A stretch of DNA of 64,000 nucleotides from Zygnema cylindricum (lineage: Eukaryota > Streptophyta > Zygnematophyceae > Zygnematales > Zygnemataceae), in NCBI GenBank assembly GCA_037447655.1, contig JBBHKE010002921.1, positions 1 to 64,000 of the forward strand, in the 5' to 3' direction. Below the pieces are notes generated by a model that made no database searches, was not told the DNA's origin, and worked only from the letters and a program-made list of their open reading frames with translations. Each line of letters opens with the position of its first letter. Within the stretch, counting starts at the first letter, position 1. A program made the position numbers and the translations under genes. Shown here piece after piece: positions 22,401 through 33,158 of the stretch.

Positions 22401-22712
22401 CTTGTTCTCAACGCCTTTCTCATATTGCTCCTCAAGTGCTTGCCATCACTCATGGGCCGTGCCGTGAGCAAGGAAATGATCAAGCACAGAAGAAGTGCAA
22501 TTCTTCATCAAACCAGTCGTTGCCGCAATATCCTTCAACCTCCATTGAGCACGTGCCTTGCTCTCCGTTGGCATCTTCTCCTCTCCATTGACAATCCTCC
22601 AAAGCCTCTTAAGAATAAGTTGATTTGAAACAAATTTCTTCCAAACAGCATAATTGGTGCCATTAAAGGCCACGGATTTCCCCGACATATTATAATAATC
22701 TTCAGTATCCAA
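19443..22712 (-). pseudogene. E4 gag-pol remnant
   Basis: Read on the minus strand, 22712-22446 is Gag N-terminus (MSGKSVAFNGTNYAVWKKF), ending in an in-frame TGA. The frame 22376-20994 continues Gag with two CCHC knuckles (CYRCNRLGHLSSSC and CHFCGKWGHTIPQC) inside a Gly/Arg-rich region, then protease DTGASHHVC, then the integrase zinc-binding H-H/C-C region (LWHHRMCHTSEV...CGGC). After a frameshift, 20869-20609 has integrase SIRSDNGGEF and SPESNGVAERKNRT. 20536-20228 is the integrase C-terminal part. 19897-19691 is the start of RT and 19694-19443 the end of RNase H (SDSMSSMAWAKNPVFHKRTK). The YVDD core of RT is deleted. Confidence 0.85.
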
Positions 22713-23046
22713 TGCCTCTTCAAAATCTGAATCTTCCTCTATCTTTGCTTTACCCTTCCTAATTCTCTCTTTTATCTCACTCTCATTAGCTCCTCCATTG
22801 AATGGATTGGCAGCTTGAAATGAAGCAAATTCTCTTTTCTCACTAGATTGAGTTTAAAATCGTGAATCTACATATCTCATTAATGTATCAAACATCTTCT
22901 CAAATTTTCTCTCCCTATTCCGGGTCTCCACTAATTGAGAACCCAAAAAAATGAACTCTCTTGCTCTCTCCGAAGTCGACATGGGGGAAGGAGTTTTTTT
23001 ATTCTTCTTCCTCCCCATGGGCTCTCTCTCTAACTCTGAAGCACTT

Positions 23047-23058
23047 ACTTTGATACCA
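23047..23058 (-). promoter_or_regulatory. E4 primer binding site, canonical tRNA-iMet 3' end
   Basis: Two bases after the LTR the minus strand reads TGGTATCAAAGT, close to the standard plant copia site TGGTATCAGAGC that pairs with the 3' end of initiator tRNA-Met. This contrasts with the internal-tRNA sites of E1-E3. Confidence 0.8.
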
Positions 23059-23060
23059 AT

Positions 23061-23684
23061 TGTAAGATCTTAAGCAAAAGAGTTTCACTTAAAATAATTC
23101 ACAAACATAAATCAATTACACAATGGAAGCTCATAAAAGACAAGAAGAATATACAGCCAAAAAGATTTATAAGTGTTCTTGGCCGAAGCCTCTTTACATC
23201 ATCTCTCTTCTCCTTCTCTTTAAGTAATCTCTACTCCAAGATTAATCATCTAAGATCGATTGATTAATTCATTCAATATTCTGCACATATACACTGCTGC
23301 CTCGCTACTCTGCACTAAGAGACAACAATGTAAGACAAGCAGGACTTAACGTAGCGACGAAGTCTGTCCCTAGTTGTTTGTGCACTCTTCAATGAAAGTT
23401 CCACGAAGGAAGGCGCACATGCTTTTTCCTTCGAAACAACAACCTCCAAACGTTGACTTAAACACATGTCGCTTCACGAACACACCTGCACGCAAATTGA
23501 AACACCTACGCACGAAACAAACAAGTGACGCGAAACGAAATAGAACATTTCATTCGCGAAAAACCAAAGTACTGCCGCGAAACGACATCGTACTTTTTGT
23601 ATGATGACGCGACAGTTCGCGTCAAACAAATACAAGTTGGAATGACGCTTCGCGGAAATACCGCGAAACGACAATATCCCAACA
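23061..23684 (-). repeat. E4 5' LTR
   Basis: Begins (minus) TGTTGGGATATTGTCG at 23684 and ends CTTACA at 23061. It contains GCG-rich ACGCGAAACGAAATAG blocks shared with the 3' LTR. Confidence 0.92.
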
Positions 23685-23689
23685 ATATT

Positions 23690-24234
23690 TGCTATATATA
23701 TTTTATTTTTGGACAACCTTGGCATAACTTATTCACCTTAAGCAATCGTCTTTGATATTTTCCTTACGTTTGTTTGCTTTGCATCCATTCTTAACCTCAA
23801 TTGTTACCTGTTATTTTTTACCAATATGTAGCCAATCTCTTCTCCAATCACAAATTTTTTCGAGAGTTATGCTACGAGAGACTCCAAAAATGTTCGTGTC
23901 CCTCCATTCCCAACTGACATTGACTCCGGGAGGGGGGACATCCGCGATTCCGAGGAGACGCAAATGCCAAGCAATGGAGGAGAATTACCGTATGGGGAGC
24001 CTTTCGAAAAAGGGGTTCCGATCGCAGGTCGTGAAGAGGAGGGTGCATGTTTCGTTAGGCTCCCGCGAAAACCTCGGAAAACTCAACATGTTTCGACGAA
24101 GATTACTCACATGCGAGTAATCAACTTGATGATAGCCGACGTATAATCCAACCGGGAAGACGAAATCGTTTCGACGACCGTCAAAAGGTTCCCCGAACAC
24201 TTCACGGGAGACTATGGTTGTAGTGAGTATTATA
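23690..24234. other. short unassigned stretch between E4 and E3
   Basis: Overlapping plus frames (23752-24120, 23964-24146) are unrecognised. One reads TDIDSGRGDIRDSEE in a separate frame, which looks protein-like but matches nothing I know. It may be the edge of an older element. Confidence 0.3.
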
Positions 24235-24346
24235 TGTTTAAATTATTAGATTTATATGGTATTTTCTAGGTCTATATAGTTTAGTACAAACAGGAAATGA
24301 AAAAGGCGGACAACCTGCCTCCACCTCCTCTCTCTACCCATCATAT
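24235..24346 (+). repeat. E3 5' LTR, left piece
   Basis: It aligns with the first about 115 bases of the 3' LTR at 38372 (TTATATGGTATTTTCTAGGTCT, then AAAAAGGCGGACA and CCTCCACCTCCTCTCTCTACCC). It ends with CATAT at the insertion point of the E2 composite. Confidence 0.88.
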
Positions 24347-25394
24347 TGTAACTCTGAGACCTCCATAAGTCCTCAGAGTGGACAGCTTCCAAGAAGCCTC
24401 TAGGATAATCCTAACCCCTTTGTGTTTAAGCAAAAATAACTGCCACCTTGGCAGACAAAAACTCTCACCACCTTCACCCTTGTGAAGGTAAGACTCCCAT
24501 GAGTCGATAGCAAAAAGAATCTATGAATTTGCTCCCTTGAGCAATAAGTTATAGAGGGTCAAAGTTGACCTTTTGTACAGAAGCTCTCTGGGAGAGAGGG
24601 TCCTATCTTCTAATTTTTTTAAGTCCTATCTCTCTAACAGACTCTATCTACTGATGTATGGAACCAATCAGATTACAGTTCCGTACGCAAAAGTACAGCT
24701 GCCGATGTACTTTATGTACGGATATTGTACGACATGGCCTAAATGTCCACACGTGGAATATCCGGATTCGCTCCTTTAATCCTCGGAGATGCCGCGCTCC
24801 AATGTTACATCGCCACGTGTCATCCGATGTGGCGATGTCCACAAACCGCCGAATTCTCCTTCCGCGATCTCGGCGCTTATTCCGGCCGTCCGATTAAACT
24901 CGCATTTAATCGTAGCCGTAATAAATACTTGCGCGGTATTTGTTTCGCTTACGAAATCAATGCGCGGTATTGATTTCTTATCCGTACCGCAATTCGTACT
25001 TTTACACTACCATATCTATGTATCCTGTTAACAGTTATAGTTAAATGACTTATCCTACGTGTACATGTTTAAATCATTATCGTACTATATACTATGTAAC
25101 ACTACTTCTAGACTTAACGGCTAAGGCTACCGACTATGTTCTCTCTGACTGCCGGTAGGTACCAGGATCAAATCTTGTCGTCGGCACATATCTTTTTGTA
25201 ATTAATCCCTAGACTAATATAAATTTCTCGTAAACCTTAGGATAGCCTAGGTAGCCATGGCTCTAGCTTCCTCTCCAATTTCTCAGTGACTGCGACAAGT
25301 TTGAGAGTTGGAGAGAGAAGTTAGACGTAGACTGCCTTGGCTTCTTTATTTCTATTCAGACCTAGAAAATACTTAAAAACCATTAATTTCTACA
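24347..25394 (-). repeat. E2 LTR-a (outer 3' LTR)
   Basis: 1048 bp. It is alignable to LTR-b and LTR-c but clearly more diverged over most of its length. Its terminal about 200 bases (plus-strand left end) are closer to LTR-c than LTR-b is. The purine tract (minus) abuts at 25395. Confidence 0.92.
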
Positions 25395-25411
25395 CTCCCC
25401 TTATTTTCTAG

Positions 25412-26221
25412 TCAATCTTTAATTTTGAGACCACACTTCTCCCTGCATAAAATTAGCTTAGGGGAAGGCACAAGTTTGGTCATCATATCTGCTACCATCT
25501 CACTATCTGGTCGGTACTCTAAACTGATTATTTTATTTTCTACTTTCTCTCTAACAAAGCTGAGTCTAATGTCCATATGTTTGGCTTTAAAATGATGTTT
25601 AGGATTGGCAGAAATAGCAATTGCTGCCTGATTATTACAAAATATTTTCTGCACACCACTCTTAAGATGACCAAGTTCACCAAGTAAAGACTTGACCCAC
25701 ATCAATTCTTTTACAGCAGAGCAAGAGGCCATATACTCAGCCTCCATGGTGGACTGAGCAATAACCTTTTGCTGTTTGCTACTCCAACAGCAAGCCCCAT
25801 CACCCACATATAATACATATCCAGAAGTGCATCTCCTCATCGGAGCATCACCATAACTAGCATCACTCCAAGTAGTGGTGTCAGTATTCTCCCCACCCAA
25901 ATGCAACCATAGATCCCTAGTTCCTATCAAGTATCTAAGAACTCTCTTAGCTGCCTCCCAATCCTTCTTAGTGGGAGCATTTAGACTTCTACTCAGCACT
26001 CCTACAGCTGCAGCTAAATCGAGCCGGGTATAATTCATAAAATAGATTAGACTTCCCACTACTTGCCTGTAAGGAATAGTGTGCATGAACTTCTGTTCTT
26101 CAGGAGATAATTCCTCGTCTAAGACTATGACTACTTCTTCCTCACTCCCCTCACTTCCCTTCTTCAATTCCATTGGAGTTGTACAACTATTAGCTTTATC
26201 CATTTGAAATTTTTCAAGCAT
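25412..26221 (-). pseudogene. E2 second copy: RT end and RNase H
   Basis: A 269-codon open frame starts inside the RT C-terminus (MLEKFQMDKANSCTTPMELK) and runs through RNase H with TTWSDASYGDAP, STMEAEYMASC and CNNQAAIAIS to DMMTKLVPSPKL. It is nearly identical to the corresponding part of 27765-28892 (NNQ here against DNQ there, a change of an RNase H active-site aspartate). Everything upstream of RT is missing, replaced by the filler. Confidence 0.88.
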
Positions 26222-26703
26222 GTTCCTTATTGCTTCCTTTTGAAATTGTTTGCATGGTGGGCATTTGGTGGTTCTAAATCCTAGCCCCTCAAATCATCGT
26301 CATTAACACCAGATGTGCTTTGAAGCTCAAGCTCCACTAGCTTATGTAGTAACTCTTGCTTCTGTCTTTGGAGTCGTTGCGCTGCCGTAAGAGGAGCATG
26401 TTGGATTTTGGAAACCTTTAGTCCTCTCTATATCACATTACTATGCTGCCATGCTGCGCTGGTCACACCGCAGTCATAGCAGCGTGTGTGATAAAGATAT
26501 TGCGCTGCCATGCTGCGCTAGTCACATCGCAGTCATAGCAGCTTGCGTACTTGGTACTAAGTTTATTGGAACGTACGGAATTGGACTTCAAGTGACGCGA
26601 AGAAACATAGACGAAAGTGCGGAATGTGTTGGAGAAATAGACGGCGGATCGCGAAGCGATCCGGTGATTAATATTCGAAATGATTTAAATTGTACGTGGG
26701 TCG
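26222..26703. other. filler between LTR-b and the truncated pol
   Basis: There is no homology to gag-pol. It holds two copies of a block containing GCTGCCATGCTGCGCT and CGCAGTCATAGCAGC (26442-26490 and 26500-26548), and near its LTR-b side the palindrome GGATCGCGAAGCGATCC with flanks that match the insertion in E1 (7640-7740, opposite strand). LTR-b is therefore not followed by a primer site. It is probably a DNA-transposon remnant that replaced gag and most of pol. Confidence 0.6.
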
Positions 26704-27751
26704 TGAAACTCTGAGACCTCCATAATCCTCAGAGTAGACAGCTTCGAAGAAGCCTCTAGGATAATCTTGACCCCTTTGTGTTCCAGCAAAAATAACTGCC
26801 ACCATGGCAGACAAAAACCCTGACCACCTCCACCTCTGTAAAGGCAAGACTCCCCTGAGTCGGTAGCAAAAAGAATCTCTGAATTTGCTCCCCTGAGCAG
26901 TAAGTTATGGAGGGTCAAAGTTGACCTTTTGTACAGAAGCTCTTTGGGAGAGGGGGTCCTATCTTCTAATTTTTCTAAGTCCTATCTCTCTCACAGACTC
27001 TATCTACTGATGTACGGAACCAATCAGAATTGAGTTCCGTACGCAAAAGTACAGCTGCCGGTGTACTTTATGTACGGACATTGTACGACATGGCCAAAAT
27101 GTGGACACATGTCAAATCCGGATTCGGTGCCATAATCTCCGGAGATTCCACAATCCAACGGAATTTCGCCACGCGTCATCCGATGTGGCGATGGCCACAA
27201 ACCGCCGAAATCTTCCTCCGCGATCTCGGCGCAAATTCCGGCCGTCCGATTAAATTCGGCTTTAATCGTAGCCGTAATAAATACATGCGCGGTATTTGTT
27301 TCATTTACGAAACAAATGTGCGGTACTGATTTGTGTCCGTACCGTAAGTCGTACATTATTTATTACTGGATCTATGTATCCCGTAATTCATTTCAGTTAA
27401 ATGATTTATCGCACGTATACGTATTTAAATAAATATCAAACTATATGCTATGTAACACTACTGCTAGACTTAACGGCTAAGGCTACCGGCTATTTCCTAT
27501 CTGCCGGCCGGTAGGTACAAGGATCAAATCCTGCCGCCGGCACATACCTTTTAATTAAATAAATAAACCCTAACATAAAATTCCCGTAAACCTCAGGATA
27601 GCCAAGGTAGCCATGGCTCTAGCTTCCTCTCCAATTTCTCAGTGACTGCGACAAGTTTGAGAGTTGGAGAGAGAAGTTAGAGATAGACTGCCTCGACTTC
27701 TATATTTCTTTTCAGACCTAGAAAATACTAATAAAACCATTAGTTTCTACA
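26704..27751 (-). repeat. E2 LTR-b (middle, chimeric)
   Basis: 1048 bp. From about 26990 to 27751 it is almost identical to LTR-c (I noted only three differences, near 27080-27320), but the first about 170 bases on the plus strand carry many differences from both LTR-c and LTR-a. The terminal dinucleotide pattern is intact (TG...CA). Confidence 0.92.
27502..27542. other. GC-rich hairpin in the E2 LTR
   Basis: TGCCGGC...GCCGGCA arms enclose a second stem CGGTAGG/CCTGCCG and an inner AGGAT/ATCCT stem. It is conserved at 32904-32944 (LTR-c) and, with changes, at 25150-25186 (LTR-a). It could act in RNA folding or 3'-end formation of the element; this is inference. Confidence 0.6.
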
Positions 27752-27764
27752 CTCCCCTTATTTT

Positions 27765-28892
27765 CTAGTCAATCTTTAATTTCAGACCACACTTCTCCTT
27801 GCAAAAAATTAGCTTAGGGGAAGGCACAAGTTTGGTCATCATATCTGCTACCATCTCACTATCTGGTCTGTACTCTAAACTGATTATTTTGTTTTCTACT
27901 TTCTCTCTAACAAAGCTGAGTCTGATGTCCATGTGTTTGGCTTTAAAATGGTGTTTAGGATTGGCAGAAATAGCGATTGCTGCCTGATTATCACAAAATA
28001 TTTTCTGCACACCACTCTTAAGGTGACCAAGCTCACCAAGCAAAGACTTGACCCACATCAATTCTTTTACAGCAGAGCAAGAGGCCATATACTCAGCCTC
28101 CATGGTGGACTGAGCAATAACCTTTTGCTGTTTGCTACTCCAACAGCAAGCCCCATCACCCACATATAATACATATCCAGAAGTACATCTCCTCATCGGA
28201 GCATCACCATAACTGGCATCACTCCAAGTAGTGATGTCAGTATTCTCCCCACCCAAATGCAACCATAGATCTCTAGTTCCTACCAAGTATCTAAGGACTC
28301 TCTTAGCTGCCTCCGAATCCTTCTTAGTGGGAGCATTTAGACTTCTACTCAGCACTCCTACAGCTGCACCTAAATCCGGCCGGGTACAATTCATAAAATA
28401 GATTAGACTTCCCACTACTTGCCTGTAAGGAATAGTCCGCAAGAACTTCTGTTCTTCAAGAGATAATTCCTCGTCTAAGACTATGACTTCTTCTTCCTCA
28501 CTCCCCTCACTTCCCTTCTTCAACTCCATTGGAGTTGTACAACTATTAGCTTTATCCATTTGAAATTTTTCAAGCATGTTCCCTATTGCTTCCTTTTGAG
28601 TCAATCTTATAATTTTCCTTTTTCGGTCTCTCTCTACTTGAATTCCCAAAATATATTTTGCTTCCCCCATATCCTTCATTTCAAATCTCCCTTTAAGATC
28701 GGTTTTCAGTTTATTAATTTTTTCCATTGATTTACTTAAAACAAGCAAATCATCAACATAAATTGCAATAAATATAAAACCTTCCTCATCTTCGAAAACA
28801 TAGATTGAGTGATTTGAGCTGATCCGAATATATCCTAGACTGGTAAGAAACTCATCAAGCTTCTTATTCCACTGTCGAGGCGCTTGTTTCAA
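27765..28892 (-). pseudogene. E2 pol: reverse transcriptase C-terminal half and RNase H
   Basis: This 375-codon frame starts after an in-frame TAA that breaks RT. It carries KQAPRQWNKKLDEFL, the RT catalytic YVDD (AIYVDDLLVL), the connection region and RNase H with its acidic residues (TTWSDASYGD, STMEAEYMA, FCDNQAAIAIS), ending DMMTKLVPSPKL. The purine tract and LTR-b follow at once. It is in the same frame as the preceding RT piece. Confidence 0.92.
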
Positions 28893-28940
28893 ACCATAAA
28901 GAGATTTAATCAGCCGGCATACCTTACTCTCCTCTCCTTC

Positions 28941-29870
28941 TTACACAAACCCTTCGGGTTGTCGCATGAAGATCTCCTCTTCCAATTCTCCATGCAAAAA
29001 GGCTGTTTTGATGTCCATCTGGTGCACTTCCATGTCTTCCGCCGCTGCTAAACTGAGAAGTATGCGAACGGAGGGAAATCTGACCACCGGGGCAAAGGTT
29101 TCCTCGTAGTCAATTCCTTCCTTTTGTGTAAATCCCTTTGCCACTAATCTGGCCTTGTTGCCCTCGATTGTGTTATCTGGGTTCAGTTTTAGTTTGAAAA
29201 CCCACTTAGAACCGATTGGTTTTCGGTTAGGTGGACAGTCCACCAGCTCCCAAGTATCGGCTGCCATGATTGAAGCCATCTCCTCATTGATGGCTGTCTT
29301 CCACCGGTTTCTTTCTGGACAAGTCATCGCCTCTCCATAAGTTTGAGGTTCATCTTGATGAGATAGTTTAGTTACCTTGTTATTAACCTGTTTTTCTTGC
29401 AGTCTTTTGCTACTTCTCCTCCCCCCTTCAAAATCTGAGGCCGGAATAGATGGTTCTCGTGGATTCTTTCGAACAAACTCGGCTTCTCCCCTATCCCTTG
29501 ATTCCGAATCAATTTCCACCACGTCTTCCGGTTCGAGTAGAGTTGTCACTGGAGTTTCCACAGCCGAGTCCTTTTCAGTCTGATTTGTTCCTGCAAGAAT
29601 GTCATCTTCTCTAAAACCTGGATAGTTAGGAAGCTCAAAGTCATCGGAATTTTCTGACTCAAATCTGATTTTTAATGACTTCGTATATTTGAAGGGATCT
29701 ACAGACTTTCCTTCATCTATAACTACTAGATGCTTTACTAAGATTATATCTTCCCTTTTTAGATCATAAACTCTATATCCTTTAACATCTTCATCATATC
29801 CTAATAAGTATTCTGGTTTTCCTTTAGGATCTAGCTTCCAATTGGACCGATCAGTATCTAGACTGAACAC
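28941..29870 (-). pseudogene. E2 pol: integrase C-terminus and reverse transcriptase N-terminal half
   Basis: A 309-codon frame with the integrase tail (KPEYLLGYDEDVKGYRVYD), a variable linker, then RT domain motifs TWELVDCPPNRKPIGSKWVF, ARLVAKGFTQKEGIDYEETF and HQMDIKTAFLHGELEEEIFM. It ends PEGFV followed by TAA, where relatives read on; a single in-frame nonsense change. Its start overlaps the previous frame by a +1 shift near 29870. Confidence 0.92.
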
Positions 29871-31443
29871 TTGACTGCCGAAAACCTTTTAAGTGAGATA
29901 TGTCTGGTTTCCGGCCTGTCCATCTCTCATAAGGTGTTTGATCTTTTATAGCTGAAGTAAGAACTGTATTCTTGAGGTAATTAGCACAGTTCATTGCTTT
30001 TGCCCAAAACCATTTCCCTATCTTTTTATCTGACAACATACTTCTAGCACTATCACTTAGTGTTCTATTTAACCTTTCAGCTACCCCATTCTGTTCAGGA
30101 TTTTCTGGCACTGTCTTTTGGTGTTGAACCCCATCTTCCCTCAGAAAATCCTCAAACTTGTTAGAAGTATACTCTCCACCATTGTCACTCCTTACTCTCT
30201 TGATTGGAGTTTCATGGAGTTTTTCGCTCCATGTTTTATATTGTCTAAAACAATCCTCAGCTTCGGACTTGTTTTTCAAAAAATATACCCGGGAATACTG
30301 AGACGAATCATCGGTTTTAGTCATCATAAATCTTTTCCCCCCCGGTGAGGGCACTATAGCCGGTCCCCAAATATCTGTGTGTACTAGATCTAGAATTTTT
30401 TCTCCCTTATAGGTGGCTGACTTAGGAAAGGGTAATCTGTGTGCTTTACCTTGAGCACATCCACTACAATCACTTATATCATCAATCTCACTGAACTGAA
30501 TCCCTTCCACCACTCCCATCTTTTTCATCTCTCTTAACTTATCTAGATTCACATGCCCAAGCCTCTTATGCCACATCATAATATCATGAACACCAGCATA
30601 ATAAAGTTTCTTCTTTTCATTACTTAAGATCAGCCTAAACATCCCATGGCTACCTTTCTCAGCAATGAAATAGACATCATCCTCAAAACTAGCAGTAAAG
30701 ACTCCTTCCCTAGTGCTAGTAAAAAAACCCTTATCATCTAATACTGATGTAGAGATAAGATTTTTGTTCTGCTCCGGAATAAACAATACATCGGAGAATG
30801 TTAATATGGATGTCTTTCCTTCTACTAACACTTTTAGATCTACCGATCCTACAAGAGTAGTGGTGACTATCCTCCCATCCTCGTACTCTATCTCTACGGT
30901 GGGAATCTTTCTTATCTTAGTGAACAGGTGTCTATCCTTACACATGTGCATGGAGGCACCTGAATCTACAATCGAGCTTGCTTCACCTTTCAATCCACCG
31001 TAAGCACATTTCTGCCTTCGTGGAATTTCGACCTCATTTTTCGCCTCCAACTCCTCATCCAAAAGGAGCTCATCGTCCTCGTCCTCGGATTCAGCCTCAA
31101 GTACCTGTGTGACAAGGGCCTTTTTCTTTCCTCTCGGGGTATCACTGGTCTGCCCCTCCTTTAACCGAAGCTCGGTTAGCTTAGTGCACTCTGCCATATA
31201 GTGCCCCGGTTTCTTACAAAAATGACATAGTCCTTTGGGAGCCCTTGGTTCGAACTCATCGGCCTGTTTTTTTTGCTCCCTACCCCCATAGTTTCCGACC
31301 GGTTTTCGGGAATCCCTGTTCCTCCAATTAGTCGCTGTTGCCAAGGCTTGGCCACTCTTTCCTCCCCTTCGGATCTCAATTGTATTCTCTTGAACGAGAA
31401 TCATTCCTACCACTGAGTTCCATATCCACCTTGAGTTAGGCAA
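29851..31443 (-). pseudogene. E2 gag C-terminus, protease and integrase
   Basis: A 530-codon frame: Gag tail with zinc knuckle CHFCKKPGHYMAEC, aspartic protease IVDSGASMHMC, integrase zinc-binding HKRLGHVN...CSGCAQGK, then the DDE triad in VHTDIWGP, VRSDNGGEY and NPEQNGVAERLNRT. All listed catalytic residues are present. The frame is lost at HLKGF by one extra base near 29880. Copia order (protease, integrase, RT, RNase H) is confirmed by the neighbouring frames. Confidence 0.93.
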
Positions 31444-31446
31444 GTC

Positions 31447-32124
31447 CTACACACGGTAAACTATGTTCACGAACTCATCAGGTAACTTCATCAGTAAACA
31501 GTTAACCTTTTCTTTTTCACTAAAATCTTTTCCCGCACTCTGTAGCTCCATGAAGAGTGTAGCAAGCTCATTGCAAAAATCTAACATATTTCCCCCTTTG
31601 TATACATACTCCTTAACTTTCTGATCAGCCAACTGTTGTTGCTGAATCGTACCACTTCGGTACATCTCTATAAGAGCCATCCAAAGATCGGATGCCCTTT
31701 CTACCTGCAAATGAGGACATGCAAGTCCTTGAGTGAGATGGCGTAGGATGAAGTGCTTTGCCGCCATATTGTTGAAGTCCCAGGTTTGAGTATCATTCTC
31801 CTTGTTCCTCGGAATAGGTGACATGAATGCTAAACCAGTTGCTATTGGTGTGGTCGCCTCCTTCTCCTTTCCTTTGTCCACCACCTCTCCTTCCTTTGTT
31901 TCCTCCGTTGAAGGTGAATCCTCTATCCTGGTGAATCTGCTTCCTCCAAACCCTGGAGGAATTCTAAGACTTGATGGACGCCCCAATTGTCCACTCACTA
32001 TCCCCCAAAACCTTTTTTCGCATAGAGCTCCTATCATCATACTTTCCCAGTATATAAAGCCAGTTCCATTAAAGATTGGTACCCTAGAGGGTGGGCCCAT
32101 AACCTGTAACTCTGAGACCTCCAT
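31447..32124 (-). pseudogene. E2 gag, N-terminal part
   Basis: 225 codons from the ATG at 32124, which is inside LTR-c by 20 nt. It begins MEVSELQVMGPPSRVPIF, contains a WALIEMY/YVYKGGNMLDFCNEL Gag core, and ends VYRV followed by TAG. E1 and E3 have Gln at that point, so the stop is a point mutation. The next frame continues in phase. Confidence 0.9.
32090..32104 (-). promoter_or_regulatory. E2 primer binding site, tRNA-iMet anticodon-arm type
   Basis: The minus strand reads GGTTATGGGCCCACC with no spacer after the LTR; the plus strand equals the anticodon stem-loop of plant initiator tRNA (GGTGGGCCCATAACC). All 15 positions pair. Confidence 0.85.
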
Positions 32125-33153
32125 AAGTCCTCAGAATGGACAGCTTCCAAGAAGCCTCTAGGATAATCCTGACCCCTTTGTGTTTAAGCAAAAAGAAATG
32201 CCACCCTGGCATACAAAAACTCTGACCAACTTCACCCCTGTGAAGACAAGACTCCCCTGAGTCGATAGCAAAAAGAATCTCTGAATTTGCTCCCCTGAGC
32301 AGTAAGTTATGGAGGGTCAAAGTTGACCTTTTGTACAGAAGCTCTCTGGGAGAGAGGGTCCTATCTTCTAATTTTTCTAAGTCCTATCTCTCTCACAAAC
32401 TCTATCTACTGATGTACGGAACCAATCAGAATTGAGTTCCGTACGCAAAAGTACAGCTGCCGGTGTACTTTATGTACGGATATTGTACGACATGGCCAAA
32501 ATGTCGACACATGTCAAATCCGGATTCGGTGCCATAATCTCCGGAGATTCCACAATCCAACGGAATTTCGCCACGCGTCATCCGATGTGGCGATGGCCAC
32601 AAACCGCCGAAATCTTCCTCCGCGATCTCGGCGCAAATTCCGGCCGTCCGATTAAATTCGGCTTTAATCGTAGCCGTAATAAATACATGCGCGGTATTTG
32701 TTTCATTTACGAAACAAATGCGCGGTACTGATTTGTGTCCGTACCGTAAGTCGTACATTATTTATTACTGGATCTATGTATCCCGTAATTCATTTCAGTT
32801 AAATGATTTATCGCACGTATACGTATTTAAATAAATATCAAACTATATGCTATGTAACACTACTGCTAGACTTAACGGCTAAGGCTACCGGCTATTTCCT
32901 ATCTGCCGGCCGGTAGGTACAAGGATCAAATCCTGCCGCCGGCACATACCTTTTAATTAAATAAATAAACCCTAACATAAAATTCCCGTAAACCTCAGGA
33001 TAGCCAAGGTAGCCATGGCTCTAGCTTCCTCTCCAATTTCTCAGTGACTGCGACAAGTTTGAGAGTTGGAGAGAGAAGTTAGAGATAGACTGCCTCGACT
33101 TCTATATTTCTTTTCAGACCTAGAAAATACTAATAAAACCATTAGTTTCTACA
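32105..33153 (-). repeat. E2 LTR-c (outer 5' LTR)
   Basis: 1049 bp, starts (minus) TGTAGAAACTAATGG and ends GAGTTACA. It is almost identical to LTR-b except in the U5-side 170 bases. CATAT follows at 33154-33158. Confidence 0.93.
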
Positions 33154-33158
33154 CATAT

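Larger units (their letters stand above)
18764..23684 (-). mobile_element. Ty1/copia element E4, internally deleted, perfect TSD
   Basis: The LTRs (18764-19409, 646 bp; 23061-23684, 624 bp) begin TGTTGGGATATTGTC on the minus strand and end TACA. ATATT flanks both sides (18759-18763 and 23685-23689), a perfect 5-bp duplication. The internal order on the minus strand is primer site, gag, protease, integrase, RT start, then a deletion to the end of RNase H and a purine tract. Several stops and frameshifts make it inactive. It differs from E1-E3 in LTR, primer site and double zinc knuckle, so it is a separate copia lineage. Confidence 0.92.
24347..33153 (-). mobile_element. E2 composite: LTR - full internal - LTR - partial internal - LTR
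   Basis: On the minus strand: LTR-c (33153-32105), a nearly complete gag-pol (32124-27765), LTR-b (27751-26704), a foreign or rearranged filler (26703-26222), the end of a second pol (26221-25412) and LTR-a (25394-24347). CATAT lies on both outer sides (24342-24346 and 33154-33158), so the outer LTRs define one insertion event in the E3 LTR. The middle LTR and second internal region imply later recombination with a related copy, or insertion of an already tandem element. Only two nonsense codons and one frameshift break the main gag-pol, so it is the youngest large element here. Confidence 0.9.

Noticed and set aside
31447-31449. TAG between E2 gag parts as a programmed readthrough stop
   Set aside because: It falls inside Gag before the zinc knuckle, and E1 and E3 have Gln there, so a point mutation is the simpler view.
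27024-32758. Pairs of 99- and 110-codon frames conserved between 27024-27356 and 32426-32758
   Set aside because: They lie inside LTR-b and LTR-c, which are nearly identical as DNA; conservation reflects recent duplication, and the equivalent stretch of LTR-a (24650-24970) has different frames.
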